Origin: Ottowia oryzae
GTDB lineage: Bacteria; Pseudomonadota; Gammaproteobacteria; Burkholderiales; Burkholderiaceae_C
Assembly: GCF_003008535.1 (NCBI RefSeq)
Contig: NZ_CP027666.1
Location: 3,151,501 to 3,215,500 of the forward strand
Length of the DNA stretch: 64,000 bases
Direction of reading: 5' to 3'
Shown: positions 46,770 through 55,624 of the stretch, one piece after another
Layout of the letters: each line of letters opens with the position of its first letter
How positions within the stretch are numbered: position 1 is the stretch's first letter
Translations under genes and position numbers: made by a program
The notes under the pieces: generated by a model
What the model was told of the DNA's origin: nothing
What the model saw: the letters and a program-made list of their open reading frames with translations, nothing else
Databases searched by the model: none

Positions 46770-47924
46770 ATGAACACCCCAACCCCTGTCCGCGAAGCCG
46801 ACTTCCTGATCATTGGCGCTGGCATTGCCGGGGCGTCGGTGGCGCATTGGCTGGCGCCCCATGGGCGCACCATCGTGCTGGAGCGCGAATCGCAGCCGGG
46901 CTACCACTCCACCGGACGATCCGCCGCGCTGTTCATGGAAAGCTATGGCACGGCGCAAGTACGCGCGCTCACCCTGGCCAGCCGCGCGTTTCTGGAAGCG
47001 CCGCCTGCTGGCTTTGGCGATCACCCCCTGCTGACGCCCCGCGGCGCCATGATGGTGGCCGCGCCGGGCCAAGAGCGCGATCTGCAGGCGCATTGGGACA
47101 TCCTGCGGGCCATGTCCCCCGCCGCACGGCTGCTCAGCCCGCAAGAGGCCTGCGCGCTGGTGCCCGCGCTGCGTCCCGAAGCGCTGATCGGCGCGGTCTA
47201 CGAGCCCGACGCCGCCGACATGGACGTGCACGCCATCCACCAGGGCTACCTGCGCGGCATGCGCCACGCGGGCGGCGAGCTGGTGTGCAACGCCGACGTC
47301 ACCGCCATGCAGCGCGTGGACGGCCGTTGGCGCGTGACGGCCGGCGGCGTGCAGTACGAAGCACCGGTGGTGCTCAACGCCGCGGGCGCGTGGTGCGACC
47401 GGATCGGCGCACTGGCCGGCGCGCGGCCACTGGGCCTGCAGCCGCGCCGGCGCTCGGCCTTCATGTTCGCCGGGCCTTCCGACCAAGATTTTCGCCACTG
47501 GCCCATGGTGTACGGCGCCACGGAAGATTGGTACATCAAGCCCGACGCCGGCATGCTGCTGGGCTCGCCCGCCAACGTGGACCCGGTTGAGCCGCAAGAC
47601 GTGCAACCCGAAGAGCTGGACATCGCCCTGGCCATGCACCGCATTGAAGAGGCCACCACGCTGCACATCGCCCGCCCCACACGCACGTGGGCGGGCTTGC
47701 GCTCGTTCGTGGCGGACGGCGATCTGGTCGGCGGCTTCGACGACGGCGTGGAAGGCTTTTTCTGGGTCGCCGCGCAAGGCGGCTACGGCATTCAAACCTC
47801 GCCCGCCATGGGCGAAACCTGCGCCGCGCTGGCGCGCGGCCTGCCGGTGCCCGCACACCCCGCATCGTTCGGCCTGACGGCAGAAATGCTCAGCCCGCGG
47901 CGCGATAGCCTGGTCAGGCCATAG
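46770..47924 (+). CDS. FAD-dependent oxidoreductase, DadA/glycine-oxidase type
   Basis: 384 residues from the ATG at 46770. Dinucleotide-binding motif FLIIGAGIAGASVAHWLA (about 13-30), followed by VLERESQPGYHSTGRSAALF, with the FAD-ribose Glu. A D-amino acid oxidase fold: YEPDAADMDVHAIHQGYLRG around residue 155, VLNAAGAWCDRIGAL, and the C-terminal FAD loop GVEGFFWVAAQGGYGIQTSPAMG. It probably oxidises an amino acid or amine (D-amino acid, glycine-like or sarcosine-like substrate). It is likely controlled by the divergent XRE-cupin regulator. Confidence 0.92.
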   Translation: MNTPTPVREADFLIIGAGIAGASVAHWLAPHGRTIVLERESQPGYHSTGRSAALFMESYGTAQVRALTLASRAFLEAPPAGFGDHPLLTPRGAMMVAAPGQERDLQAHWDILRAMSPAARLLSPQEACALVPALRPEALIGAVYEPDAADMDVHAIHQGYLRGMRHAGGELVCNADVTAMQRVDGRWRVTAGGVQYEAPVVLNAAGAWCDRIGALAGARPLGLQPRRRSAFMFAGPSDQDFRHWPMVYGATEDWYIKPDAGMLLGSPANVDPVEPQDVQPEELDIALAMHRIEEATTLHIARPTRTWAGLRSFVADGDLVGGFDDGVEGFFWVAAQGGYGIQTSPAMGETCAALARGLPVPAHPASFGLTAEMLSPRRDSLVRP

Positions 47925-48125
47925 CGTGCCGGCGGAAGTCGCTCGACGAAACCAACACGTTGGGCCCGCGCCCAAACCCTTCGGCTTGCACTTGCACCAG
48001 GCGTGCGATGCGCAACCGCATCGCCACCCGTTCATCACGGCGGCGCGCAGCCGTTAGAATGCGCACCCAGGTTCCCGCGGAACAGCGCAAGACGCTGAAG
48101 CCAGCGGGACACGGGAGAGAAAAAA

Positions 48126-48199
48126 GCGGGTGTCGTTCAATGGTAGGACCTGAGCTTCCCAAGCTCAAGACGTGGGTTCGATCCCCATCGCCCGCTCCA
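48126..48199 (+). tRNA. tRNA-Gly (anticodon CCC)
   Basis: 74 bases including CCA. Acceptor stem GCGGGTG with CGCCCGC, anticodon loop TTCCCAA in the stem GAGCT...AGCTC, giving CCC, and T-arm GTGGG TTCGATC CCCAT. Confidence 0.95.
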
Positions 48200-48619
48200 T
48201 AGCTTTCTCGGCCACATGGGCACCTGATCGAGGCCCTTCCCGTTGCACCGTTCAGCCCGTGAATGCCGTTGCGCTAGTGCATGCGATGGCGAGGCGAGGC
48301 GAATTCTTTACGTGTAACCCAACTCCAGCATTTGGTCTTGTTCGTTCGTTTGCGGCGGCAGACTTGCTGACCGTCTTTCAGACGGACGTTCGGGCCAATA
48401 GGTTCGCCTGTCAACCCTTCAAGCGACGGCAGATGCTCCGTTTCTTGAAAAGCGATTCAGGCACTCTCTGCCGTTCGGGTACACACGTGGCCCTCAGTTC
48501 TGCTCGCTGACGATTCACGTTGCAATCTTGCATTTCCACGCTCGGGCATCAAGCGCTTGCCCGCCAGCAAGCCATGCCGCCCTGAGCGGGTTTTTCATTG
48601 AGTGCTGAATTCGTCGTCG
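48200..48619. other. 420-bp region of lower GC after tRNA-Gly, no gene assigned
   Basis: Noticeably less GC-rich than the rest of the window. A 112-codon open frame (48172-48510) starts within the tRNA and is not convincing. It includes GTCTTTCAGACGGACGTTCG and near its end CCGCCCTGAGCGGGTTTTTC, a weak hairpin followed by T5. This could be the edge of transferred DNA, together with the genes at 48620-49681. Confidence 0.5.
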
Positions 48620-49681
48620 TCACTCATGCCCATGCTGATGGTGCAGGTTCGGCACATGGGCATGGGTATGTCGGGTCGCCGCGTGTGTGTGCCGGTGGCT
48701 GTGCGATCCTGTGGGCATCGGATCGTGCGCATGGTCATGATGCCCGTCGTCATGGCGATGCGCGTGTTCGTGATCCAGCGCAGGGTGCAGGTGCTGATGC
48801 TCATGTCTTTCGCCCAGATGAACAACAATGCCAGCGACCATCAGCAATCCGCCGACAAGCGTGCCCCAACCCAGCGAGCTGTCACCCATCAACACCGCGA
48901 TCGCCGCCCCGATGAACGGCGCGAAGGCGAACACCGACCCGGTGCGAGCCGCGCCAAAAGCGCGCTGCGCCAGCAAGTACATGCGAAGGCTAAGCCCATA
49001 GCCCGTGGCTCCAATGAGCAGCAGACTGATGGCCTGCTGCCAGCTCGGGAGCGGTTCGCCGGCAAATCGTGACAGCATCAGGGTCAAAAGCATTCCCAGC
49101 GCGCTTTTAGCCACGACCACTTGCGCCGGGTCACGCTCTGCCACGGCGCGAGACAGGGTGTTGTCGACTCCCCACGCAACGGTTGCCGCGATCACGGCCA
49201 GCAGGCCCCAGGACTGCGCATCGCCAGCATCGCCGCGATCCGCAATCAACACTGCACCGCCTGCCGCCAACAAGATGACCGCGATCCACACGCGGCGATC
49301 CATCACTTCGGCGTAGAGCGCACGTGCGAACAGCGCCGTAAAGACCGCCTCCAGCGTCAGCATCAGTGAGGCACTGGTGCCGCTGGTGTGTTGCAGGCCC
49401 CAGGCCAATGCCACGGGGCCCACTGCCGCTCCAAAGAGCGCCATCCATAGCAGGCGCGGCAAGTCTGACCGGCGCACGGCCGCCTCGCGCCCGACCGGCT
49501 GACGCGTCAGCACGCCCAGCGCCGCAGCACCTGCGTACAACAGCGCCGCCGTGACAAACGGCCCCAGGCCGGCGCCCATCCGCTGAACCAGCGGCGTACT
49601 TGCCCCAAAGAGCATGGCGGCACTGAGCGCCAGCAGGCCGCCCTTGACCGCAGGACGGTGTTCCGAATCGAAGGAAGGCAT
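48620..49681 (-). CDS. EamA/DMT transporter with His-rich C-terminal tail
   Basis: 353 residues from the ATG at 49681. Ten hydrophobic helices in two EamA units: the first begins GGLLALSAAMLFGASTPLVQRMG, the second WGLLAVIAATVAWGVDNTLSRAVAERDPAQVV. The last 66 residues contain 24 His (HLGERHEHQHLHPALDHEHA ... HSHRHTHAATRHTHAHV), a cytoplasmic or periplasmic tail suited to Zn2+, Ni2+ or Co2+ binding. EamA proteins usually export small organic metabolites, so this variant may be a metal exporter or a metal-regulated exporter. Both are inferences. It is about 420 bp after tRNA-Gly. Confidence 0.9.
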   Translation of the reverse strand: MPSFDSEHRPAVKGGLLALSAAMLFGASTPLVQRMGAGLGPFVTAALLYAGAAALGVLTRQPVGREAAVRRSDLPRLLWMALFGAAVGPVALAWGLQHTSGTSASLMLTLEAVFTALFARALYAEVMDRRVWIAVILLAAGGAVLIADRGDAGDAQSWGLLAVIAATVAWGVDNTLSRAVAERDPAQVVVAKSALGMLLTLMLSRFAGEPLPSWQQAISLLLIGATGYGLSLRMYLLAQRAFGAARTGSVFAFAPFIGAAIAVLMGDSSLGWGTLVGGLLMVAGIVVHLGERHEHQHLHPALDHEHAHRHDDGHHDHAHDPMPTGSHSHRHTHAATRHTHAHVPNLHHQHGHE

Positions 49682-49963
49682 GTCTGCAATGTACGTCCGA
49701 CACGCGTTGCGCTTTTGGCTGCGTCCAAGCGGCCCGCGCCGGCCGGCCGGTCGCACTCCTGTTCTTCCTCAGAGGGCAGACTGGCGACCAGCGGCATTGG
49801 CGCTTTCTTGGCGTGTCCGACACCGTTTGAGGTCTATCCTGGTGCACGCGTCCCATTCGACTGCCGATCGGCTGCGATCCGGGTTGGCGTGCCGAGCCGA
49901 GGCGCGCGCCAGTGCTGAGTGCCACAAGCGTCCGACCGCACGGGCAGTACCATCGAGCGCACT

Positions 49964-50920
49964 ATGTTGAATCGACCCTTCTGGCGCCGCGCTCTGGCGG
50001 TGGGCTTTGGCCTGTTGGCTCTATGGAATGCCGGCCCGGCGCAGGCCGAGCAGTGCCCGGCGCCGCCGCAAATTCCTACCGAAGCGCAGGCGGCCGATGC
50101 CGCGCGGGCCGCGCAAGACCGCGGCTTTCTGTGGTCGCTGCAGCGCGACGGAAAGACCTCTTACCTGTACGGCACGCTGCACGTGGGCAAGCTGGCGTGG
50201 GCGATGCCGGGCCCGCGCGTGGCCAAGGCCTTGCGCGCCAGCCAGGTGCTGGCGATGGAGCTGGACGTTGGCGACCCGAAAGTGCAGCAGCAAATGGCCG
50301 CGCTGGTTCGGGCCGACAGGCCCTCTTCGCTGTCTCCCGAAGCCCAGGCCCAGTTGCGCGAAGCCGCCAAAGCCCTGTGCGTGGATTGGGACACGCTGGC
50401 GCCGATGCGCCCGGAGTTCCAGCTGACGACGTTGCTGATGTCGCTGGCGCGCTACGAAGACCTGGACGCCAGTTTTGGCAGCGAAGTGGCGTTGGCCGCC
50501 ATGGCCCCGTACCTGGGCTTACCCACGCGCAGCCTGGAAACCAGTGCCGAGCAGGTGGCGGCGCTCAGCGCAGCGTCGCCCGCCGAGTTGGCCGAGTGGC
50601 TGCAAATCGGCATCCACGACATGAGCAACGACAAGGCGCGGCGCCAGTTGCGCAAGCTGTCTCGTGTATGGGCCGAAAGTGACATCCAGCAGCTGGAGCG
50701 CTACCCCGAATGGTGCGAATGCGTGGACACCCCGGTGGAGCGCGCCATCGCCAACCGTGTGATCAACCAACGCAACGTGACGCTGGCCGAGCGCATCGAC
50801 GCGCTGATTCGCCAGGAAGGCCCCGCGTTTGTCGCCGTGGGCGCGCTGCACATGGTGGGTTCAGACGGCCTGCCGACCCTGCTGAAGGCGCGTGGGTTCA
50901 CGGTAATGCAGGTGTTTTGA
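49964..50920 (+). CDS. TraB/GumN family periplasmic protein
   Basis: 318 residues from the ATG at 49964. Signal peptide ALAVGFGLLALWNAGPAQAEQ. Family pattern: GFLWSLQRDGKTSYLYGTLHVGK, with the GTxH motif, then ELDVGDPKVQQQMAALV, and at the end EGPAFVAVGALHMVGSDGLPTLLKARGFTV with GALHMxGxxGLxxLLxxxGY. This fold is shared by TraB, GumN and PrgY proteins, possibly metal-dependent proteases; the activity is not established. It is monocistronic as far as can be seen. Confidence 0.92.
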   Translation: MLNRPFWRRALAVGFGLLALWNAGPAQAEQCPAPPQIPTEAQAADAARAAQDRGFLWSLQRDGKTSYLYGTLHVGKLAWAMPGPRVAKALRASQVLAMELDVGDPKVQQQMAALVRADRPSSLSPEAQAQLREAAKALCVDWDTLAPMRPEFQLTTLLMSLARYEDLDASFGSEVALAAMAPYLGLPTRSLETSAEQVAALSAASPAELAEWLQIGIHDMSNDKARRQLRKLSRVWAESDIQQLERYPEWCECVDTPVERAIANRVINQRNVTLAERIDALIRQEGPAFVAVGALHMVGSDGLPTLLKARGFTVMQVF

Positions 50921-51221
50921 GGGCGGTGCGCTATCGTGCTGCGTGGAATGGGCGAGAAGCCGCTTGGCCAATCTGCGCGAGACTTCTGGGCGATACGGCG
51001 TCAGCCCTCATGGTCTGATTCTGTCTGGATCGTTTTAGCCAAATCGCCTTCCAGCGCAGGCACCACCAGCGCTGGCAGCTATGTAATCCATAGCTAAGCC
51101 CTTCACGCCAAGCGGCCAAGCTACCCTCAACCCACGATCAGTGGCAGCGCGCCCAGCCCAGGTTGGCACACCGCCAACGCGCGCACGGCCGCCCAACCGC
51201 ATCGCTCGGCCCGCCGCTTGT
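50921..51221. other. Tail-to-tail gap of 301 bp with one dispersed repeat
   Basis: Apart from the repeat at 51037-51096 it contains no gene. GTTTTAGCCAAATCGCC belongs to the repeat's edge. Confidence 0.6.
51037..51096 (-). repeat. Dispersed repeat copy 17
   Basis: On the minus strand GCTATGGATTACATAGCTGCCAGCGCTGGTGG, then CCTGCGCTGGAAGGCGATTTGGC. A full-length copy with both arms. Confidence 0.85.
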
Positions 51222-52208
51222 TCAGCGGTTCACATCCACCACGACACGCCCGCGCACCTGGCCCGTCAGCAGGCGCTGGGCGGTGGCCACGGCGTCGCCC
51301 AGGCCGATGGTTTCAGTGTTGCGGGCCAGCAGGTCGGGCGAAATCTCGCGGGCCAGGCGTTCCCAGGCTTGCACGCGGCGCGACATCGGGGCCATGACGC
51401 TGTCCACGCCCGACAGCGTGACGCCGCGCAGGATGAAGGGCGCCACGCTGGCCGGAAAGTCCATGCCCTGCGCCAGGCCGCACGCGGCCACCACGCCGCC
51501 GTACTTCAGGCTGGCGCACACGTTGGCCAGCGTGTGGCTGCCCACCGTGTCCACCGCGCCAGCCCAGCGCTCTTTCTGCAGTGGCTTGCCGGCGCTGCCG
51601 AGGGTGTGCCGGTCGATCACCTCCTTGGCGCCCAGCGACTGCAGGTAAGCGGCCTCTTCCAGGCGGCCGGTGGAGGCATGCACCTCAAAGCCCAGCTGCG
51701 CCAGCAGGCTGATGGCGATGGTGCCCACGCCGCCGTTGGCGCCGGTGACCAGCACCGGCCCAGCAGACGGCTCGATGCCCTCGCGCTGCAGCGCCATCAC
51801 GCACAGCATGGCGGTGTAGCCCGCGGTGCCCAGGCTCATCGCCTGTGCGGCGGTGAAGCCGCCCGGGATCGACACCAGCCAGTCGGCCTTGACGCGCGCA
51901 CGCTGCGCCAACCCGCCCCAGTGCGTCTCGCCCACGCCCCAGCCGTTGAGCAGCACGGCGTCGCCCTCGCGGTAGCGCGCGTCGGTGGACGACTGCACCA
52001 CGCCGGCGAAGTCGATGCCCGGCACCATGGGAAAGCTGCGCACCACGGGCGCCTTGCCGGTGATGGCCAGGCCGTCCTTGTAGTTCAGCGTGGAATGGCT
52101 GATCTGCACCACCACGTCGCCCGGCGGCAGCTGCGCCTCGTCTATTTCGGTGATCGCGGCTTGGGTTTGACCGTCTTCGGAGCGGGTAAGCAGCAGGCCT
52201 TTGAACAT
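51222..52208 (-). CDS. MDR-family quinone/acrylyl-CoA reductase (YhdH/AcuI-like)
   Basis: 328 residues. A zinc-free medium-chain dehydrogenase: N-terminal GroES-like part (HSTLNYKDGLAITGKAPVVRSFPMVPGIDFAGVVQSS), NADPH motif VLVTGANGGVGTIAISLLAQLG (about 152-173), and GGVVAACGLAQGMDFPASVAPFILRGVTLSGVDSV. Motifs match YhdH/AcuI, which reduces acryloyl-CoA to propionyl-CoA with NADPH; family members vary, so the call is at family level. It reads opposite to the following glycosylase gene, with starts 193 bp apart. Confidence 0.93.
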   Translation of the reverse strand: MFKGLLLTRSEDGQTQAAITEIDEAQLPPGDVVVQISHSTLNYKDGLAITGKAPVVRSFPMVPGIDFAGVVQSSTDARYREGDAVLLNGWGVGETHWGGLAQRARVKADWLVSIPGGFTAAQAMSLGTAGYTAMLCVMALQREGIEPSAGPVLVTGANGGVGTIAISLLAQLGFEVHASTGRLEEAAYLQSLGAKEVIDRHTLGSAGKPLQKERWAGAVDTVGSHTLANVCASLKYGGVVAACGLAQGMDFPASVAPFILRGVTLSGVDSVMAPMSRRVQAWERLAREISPDLLARNTETIGLGDAVATAQRLLTGQVRGRVVVDVNR

Positions 52209-52401
52209 CGGTGCATTTCCTTAGGGTAGAGCTGAAACGATAGCGGTGGTGGCGCGCGTCGCCATGCCGATTCATCGTATCCGAACCCTGACGATGGCGA
52301 TGTCGCGCGCTCTACGCCGGCGCATCGGGTACGACCAGCGGCGGCCGCGTGACGCGCAAATGATGGCGCCAGCGCGGGCACTGGCCACCGACAATCGCGG
52401 C

Positions 52402-52971
52402 ATGAGCCGCCAATTGAAAGCCAACGATTTCCTGGGCAACGCGCCCGACGTGGCGCGCAGCCTGATCGGCGCCACGCTGCTGGTGGGCGGCGTGGGCGGC
52501 CTTATCGTCGAGACCGAAGCCTACGACCAGGGCGAACCCGCGTCGCACACGCACCGTGGCCGCACCCCCCGCAACACGGCGATGTTCGGCCCGCCGGGCC
52601 ATGCGTACGTGTACTTCAGCTACGGCATGCACTGGTGCCTGAACTTCGTCTGCCGCGAAGCCGGGCACGGTGCGGGCGTGCTGATCCGCGCCGTGGCGCC
52701 GCAGCACGGCCTGGAAGTGATGCGCCAGCGGCGCGGCTTGCAGGATGAGCGCCTGCTGTGCGCAGGCCCCGGGCGCTTGGGCCAGGCGCTGGGCATCGGG
52801 CCCCAGCACTACGGCCTGCCGCTGGATCGCGCGCCCTTTGAAGTGCGGGCGGCCGACGCGGCCTTGGCCGAGCAAGTGGTGAGTGGCCCGCGCATCGGCA
52901 TCCGCCACGCGGCGGACCTGCCCTGGCGCTTCGGGCTGCGCGGATCGCCCTGCCTCAGCCGCCGCTTCTGA
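52402..52971 (+). CDS. 3-methyladenine DNA glycosylase, AAG/MPG family
   Basis: 189 residues from the ATG at 52402. The AAG fold: LIGATLLVGGVGGLIVETEAYDQGEPASHTHRGRTPRNTAMFGPPGHAYVYFSYGMHWCLNFV, where ETEAY and the RGRTPRN segment include the catalytic Glu and base-flipping residues, then CAGPGRLGQALGI and GPRIGIRHAADLPWRF. It removes alkylated purines from DNA as a monofunctional glycosylase. An open frame upstream is not used. Confidence 0.94.
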   Translation: MSRQLKANDFLGNAPDVARSLIGATLLVGGVGGLIVETEAYDQGEPASHTHRGRTPRNTAMFGPPGHAYVYFSYGMHWCLNFVCREAGHGAGVLIRAVAPQHGLEVMRQRRGLQDERLLCAGPGRLGQALGIGPQHYGLPLDRAPFEVRAADAALAEQVVSGPRIGIRHAADLPWRFGLRGSPCLSRRF

Positions 52972-53340
52972 AGGCGCAAAGCGCCCAGGGACAAGGCTTT
53001 GTCCGACAGCCGGCAGCGAGCGATGACGATGGCCGACCGGGCGTCGGCAAGGCATGCTCAGCATCGACGCCAACGCACGAGGCCTTAGGGGTCGAGTGCG
53101 GCGGCCGATGCACCCCAACCGGCGGCGCACCTCGTGCGGGCCACGGTCATGTTTCATCCTTCAACATGCCTTTGGCGCCCGACCAGCCTGCGCTGGCAGA
53201 TATTGTTTTGATAGCAATCAAGCGTGCCGGAAGGCCGTAATGTGATCGCCAAGACCCCATGCACAGCAAGCGTGCGCCGCACGGGCACAATCCACCGAAC
53301 GGGCGTTCGCGCCCCATAACATCACAGGAGCCAACACACC
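52972..53340. other. Intergenic region of 369 bp with one repeat copy
   Basis: It has a diverged dispersed repeat at 53180-53215. The final part CAGGAGCCAACACACC is the leader of the small gene at 53341. No other gene is evident. Confidence 0.55.
53180..53215 (-). repeat. Dispersed repeat copy 18, partial and diverged
   Basis: On the minus strand GCTATCAAAACAATATCTGCCAGCGCAGGCTGG. It keeps GCCAGCG but the left arm is changed. Confidence 0.55.
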
Positions 53341-53631
53341 ATGAACACTTCCCCCGCATCCCCCGAGGGCACCGACAAGGACTACGTGAGCGGCCCCGAT
53401 CACATGACGCCCGGCCAGCAGGCCCGTGCGCGCGTCCGTGGGCGGCTGGAGTTCCGCGCCGGTGACGGCCCGATGATCATCATCGAGCCCGACGCCCAGC
53501 TTGAGCTGGAGCGCGCCCCCCAAAGCATGGTGATGAGCTGGCAGGAAGAAGGCCACCCGATGAACGCCGCCATTCCGCTGGTGCAGTTCAACGAATACCT
53601 TGAATCCGGCCTGATCACCATCGATAAATAA
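53341..53631 (+). CDS. Small conserved-looking protein, function unknown
   Basis: 96 residues with SD CAGGAG 9 bases before the ATG. No signal peptide or membrane segment; acidic overall. MIIIEPDAQLELERAP looks like a beta strand core, then NAAIPLVQFNEYLESGLITIDK. It is 34 bp upstream of the ABC exporter gene in the same direction, so likely cotranscribed. No family is recognised. Confidence 0.75.
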   Translation: MNTSPASPEGTDKDYVSGPDHMTPGQQARARVRGRLEFRAGDGPMIIIEPDAQLELERAPQSMVMSWQEEGHPMNAAIPLVQFNEYLESGLITIDK

Positions 53632-53665
53632 AGCACTGGCGGCACCGGGCCGCCGTGGAGTCATC

Positions 53666-55528
53666 TTGCTCGGCTATTTCGAAAAGCGCCTCCCTCCCTA
53701 CCCCGACCCCGAACCGCACCTTCCGCCCAAAGGCTTCATGGCCTTTGTCTGGGCGGCCACGCCCGGCGTGCGCGGCTACGTGGCGACGCTGGCGGTGCTT
53801 TCTGCCGCCATTTCCGTCTACGACGCGCTGCTGTTCGCCATGCTGGGGCGCGTGGTGGATTGGCTGGGGCAGGTCACGCCCGCCACGCTGTGGACGGATC
53901 GCGGCCCGATGCTCACGGTGCTGGCCATCATCCTGCTGGCGTCCATTGGCCTTGTCGCGCTGGCCACCGTGGTCAAGCACCAGACGCTGGCGATCAACTT
54001 CCCTCTGCGCCTGCGGTGGAACTTCCACCGGCTGATGCTGGGCCAGAGCATGTCCTTTTATGCGGACGAGTTCGCCGGCCGCATCACCACCAAGATCATG
54101 CAAACCGCCCTGGCGGTGCGCGACATGATCTTCACCACCACCGACGTGGTGGTGGGCATGGGGGTGTACATCGTCACCATGCTGGTGCTGGCCGCGGGCT
54201 TTGATGGCTGGCTGGTGCTGCCCTTCGTGGGCTGGGCCGCGGCCTACGTGCTGGCCTGCTGGTACTTTGTGCCGCGCCTGGGCAAGGTCAGCCGCGCGCA
54301 GGCCGATGCGCGCAGCGTGATGACGGGGCGCATCACCGATGCGTACACCAACATCGCCACCGTGAAGCTGTTTTCGCACACCCGGCGCGAGGCGGCCTTT
54401 GCGCGCGCGGCTATGGAAGAGTTCAAACAGACCGGCTATGCGCAGATGCGCCTGGTCAGCCAGTTTGAGGTGGTCAACCACACGCTGATCGTGCTGCTGA
54501 TCCTGAGCGCCTGCGGCACGGCGCTGTGGCTGTGGTCGTTGGGCCAGGTGGGCACCGGCGCCGTGGCGGCGGTTACGGCTATGGCCCTTCGCCTGTCGGG
54601 CATGAGCCACTGGGTGATGTTCGAGATGACCAGCCTGTTTGAAAGCGTGGGCACGATTCAGGACGGCATCAACACCTTGTCGCGCCCGCGCACGGTGGTG
54701 GATGCGCGCGGCGCCAAGCCGCTGGAGGTTTCGCGCGGCGAGGTGCACTTTGAGAACGTCAGCTTCAGCTACCGCGATGGCAGCGCGCCCGTGGTGGATC
54801 ACCTGGACCTGACCATTCGCCCGGGCGAGAAGATTGGCCTCATCGGCCGCTCTGGCGCGGGCAAATCCACGCTGGTGAACCTGCTGCTGCGCTTTCACGA
54901 CGTGCAAGGTGGGCGCATCTGTATCGACGGGCAAGACATCGCCCATGTCACGCAAGACAGCCTGCGGCACGCCATCGGCATGGTCACGCAAGATACGTCG
55001 CTGCTGCACCGCGCCATGCGCGACAACATCCTGTACGGCCGCCCGGACGCCAGCGAGGCCGACATGCGCACCGCTGCCGAGCGCGCGCAGGCTTCCGAAT
55101 TCATCGCCGAGCTGACCGACCTGCAGGGCCGCAGTGGCTACGACGCCCAGGTAGGCGAGCGCGGCGTGAAGCTGTCGGGTGGCCAGCGCCAGCGCGTGGC
55201 CATTGCCCGCGTGATGCTGAAGGACGCGCCGATCCTGCTGTTGGACGAGGCCACCAGCGCCCTGGACAGCGAGGTAGAAGCCGCCATTCAAGAAAGCCTG
55301 GAAGAGCTGATGAAGGGCAAGACGGTGATCGCCATTGCGCACCGCCTGTCCACCATCGCCGCGCTGGACCGGCTGGTGGTGCTGGACCACGGCCGTGTGG
55401 TGGAACAAGGCACCCACGCCGAGCTGTTGGCCCAGGGCGGCCTGTACGCCCGCCTGTGGTCGCGCCAGAGCGGCGGCTTTCTGGGCGAGCAGGTCGAAGA
55501 CACCCAGCTGGCAGCCACTTCGCCGTAA
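53666..55528 (+). CDS. ABC exporter, fused transmembrane and ATPase domains
   Basis: 620 residues from a TTG at 53666 with GGAG 5 bases upstream. A type IV exporter half-transporter: N-terminal transmembrane domain of six helices (about 35-320), then the nucleotide-binding domain with Walker A GRSGAGKS (394-401), Q-loop MVTQDTSLL, signature LSGGQRQR (503-510), Walker B ILLLDEATSALDS (523-535) and His switch IAHRLSTIAALD. It resembles lipid A/multidrug type exporters (MsbA, LmrA, Rv1747-like). It acts as a homodimer or with a second half not seen here. The substrate is unknown. Confidence 0.94.
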   Translation: MLGYFEKRLPPYPDPEPHLPPKGFMAFVWAATPGVRGYVATLAVLSAAISVYDALLFAMLGRVVDWLGQVTPATLWTDRGPMLTVLAIILLASIGLVALATVVKHQTLAINFPLRLRWNFHRLMLGQSMSFYADEFAGRITTKIMQTALAVRDMIFTTTDVVVGMGVYIVTMLVLAAGFDGWLVLPFVGWAAAYVLACWYFVPRLGKVSRAQADARSVMTGRITDAYTNIATVKLFSHTRREAAFARAAMEEFKQTGYAQMRLVSQFEVVNHTLIVLLILSACGTALWLWSLGQVGTGAVAAVTAMALRLSGMSHWVMFEMTSLFESVGTIQDGINTLSRPRTVVDARGAKPLEVSRGEVHFENVSFSYRDGSAPVVDHLDLTIRPGEKIGLIGRSGAGKSTLVNLLLRFHDVQGGRICIDGQDIAHVTQDSLRHAIGMVTQDTSLLHRAMRDNILYGRPDASEADMRTAAERAQASEFIAELTDLQGRSGYDAQVGERGVKLSGGQRQRVAIARVMLKDAPILLLDEATSALDSEVEAAIQESLEELMKGKTVIAIAHRLSTIAALDRLVVLDHGRVVEQGTHAELLAQGGLYARLWSRQSGGFLGEQVEDTQLAATSP

Positions 55529-55531
55529 GGG

Positions 55532-55600
55532 GCCATTTCAAGCAAAAAAGGCCTGCAGCGCAGGTGCAAACAGCGCTTATAGCTATTTATTTGATAGTAA
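55532..55600 (-). repeat. Dispersed repeat copy 19
   Basis: On the minus strand ACTATCAAATAAATAGCTATAAGCGCTG, then CACCTGCGCTGCAGGCCTTTTTTGC. It lies between the convergent ABC exporter and symporter genes; GGCCTTTTTT could help termination of the symporter message. Confidence 0.8.
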
Positions 55601-55624
55601 AAGTACGCTGATGACCTGCACGGG

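Noticed and set aside
48172..48510. Protein-coding gene of 112 codons
   Set aside because: It starts inside tRNA-Gly, has no ribosome binding site and no recognisable domain.
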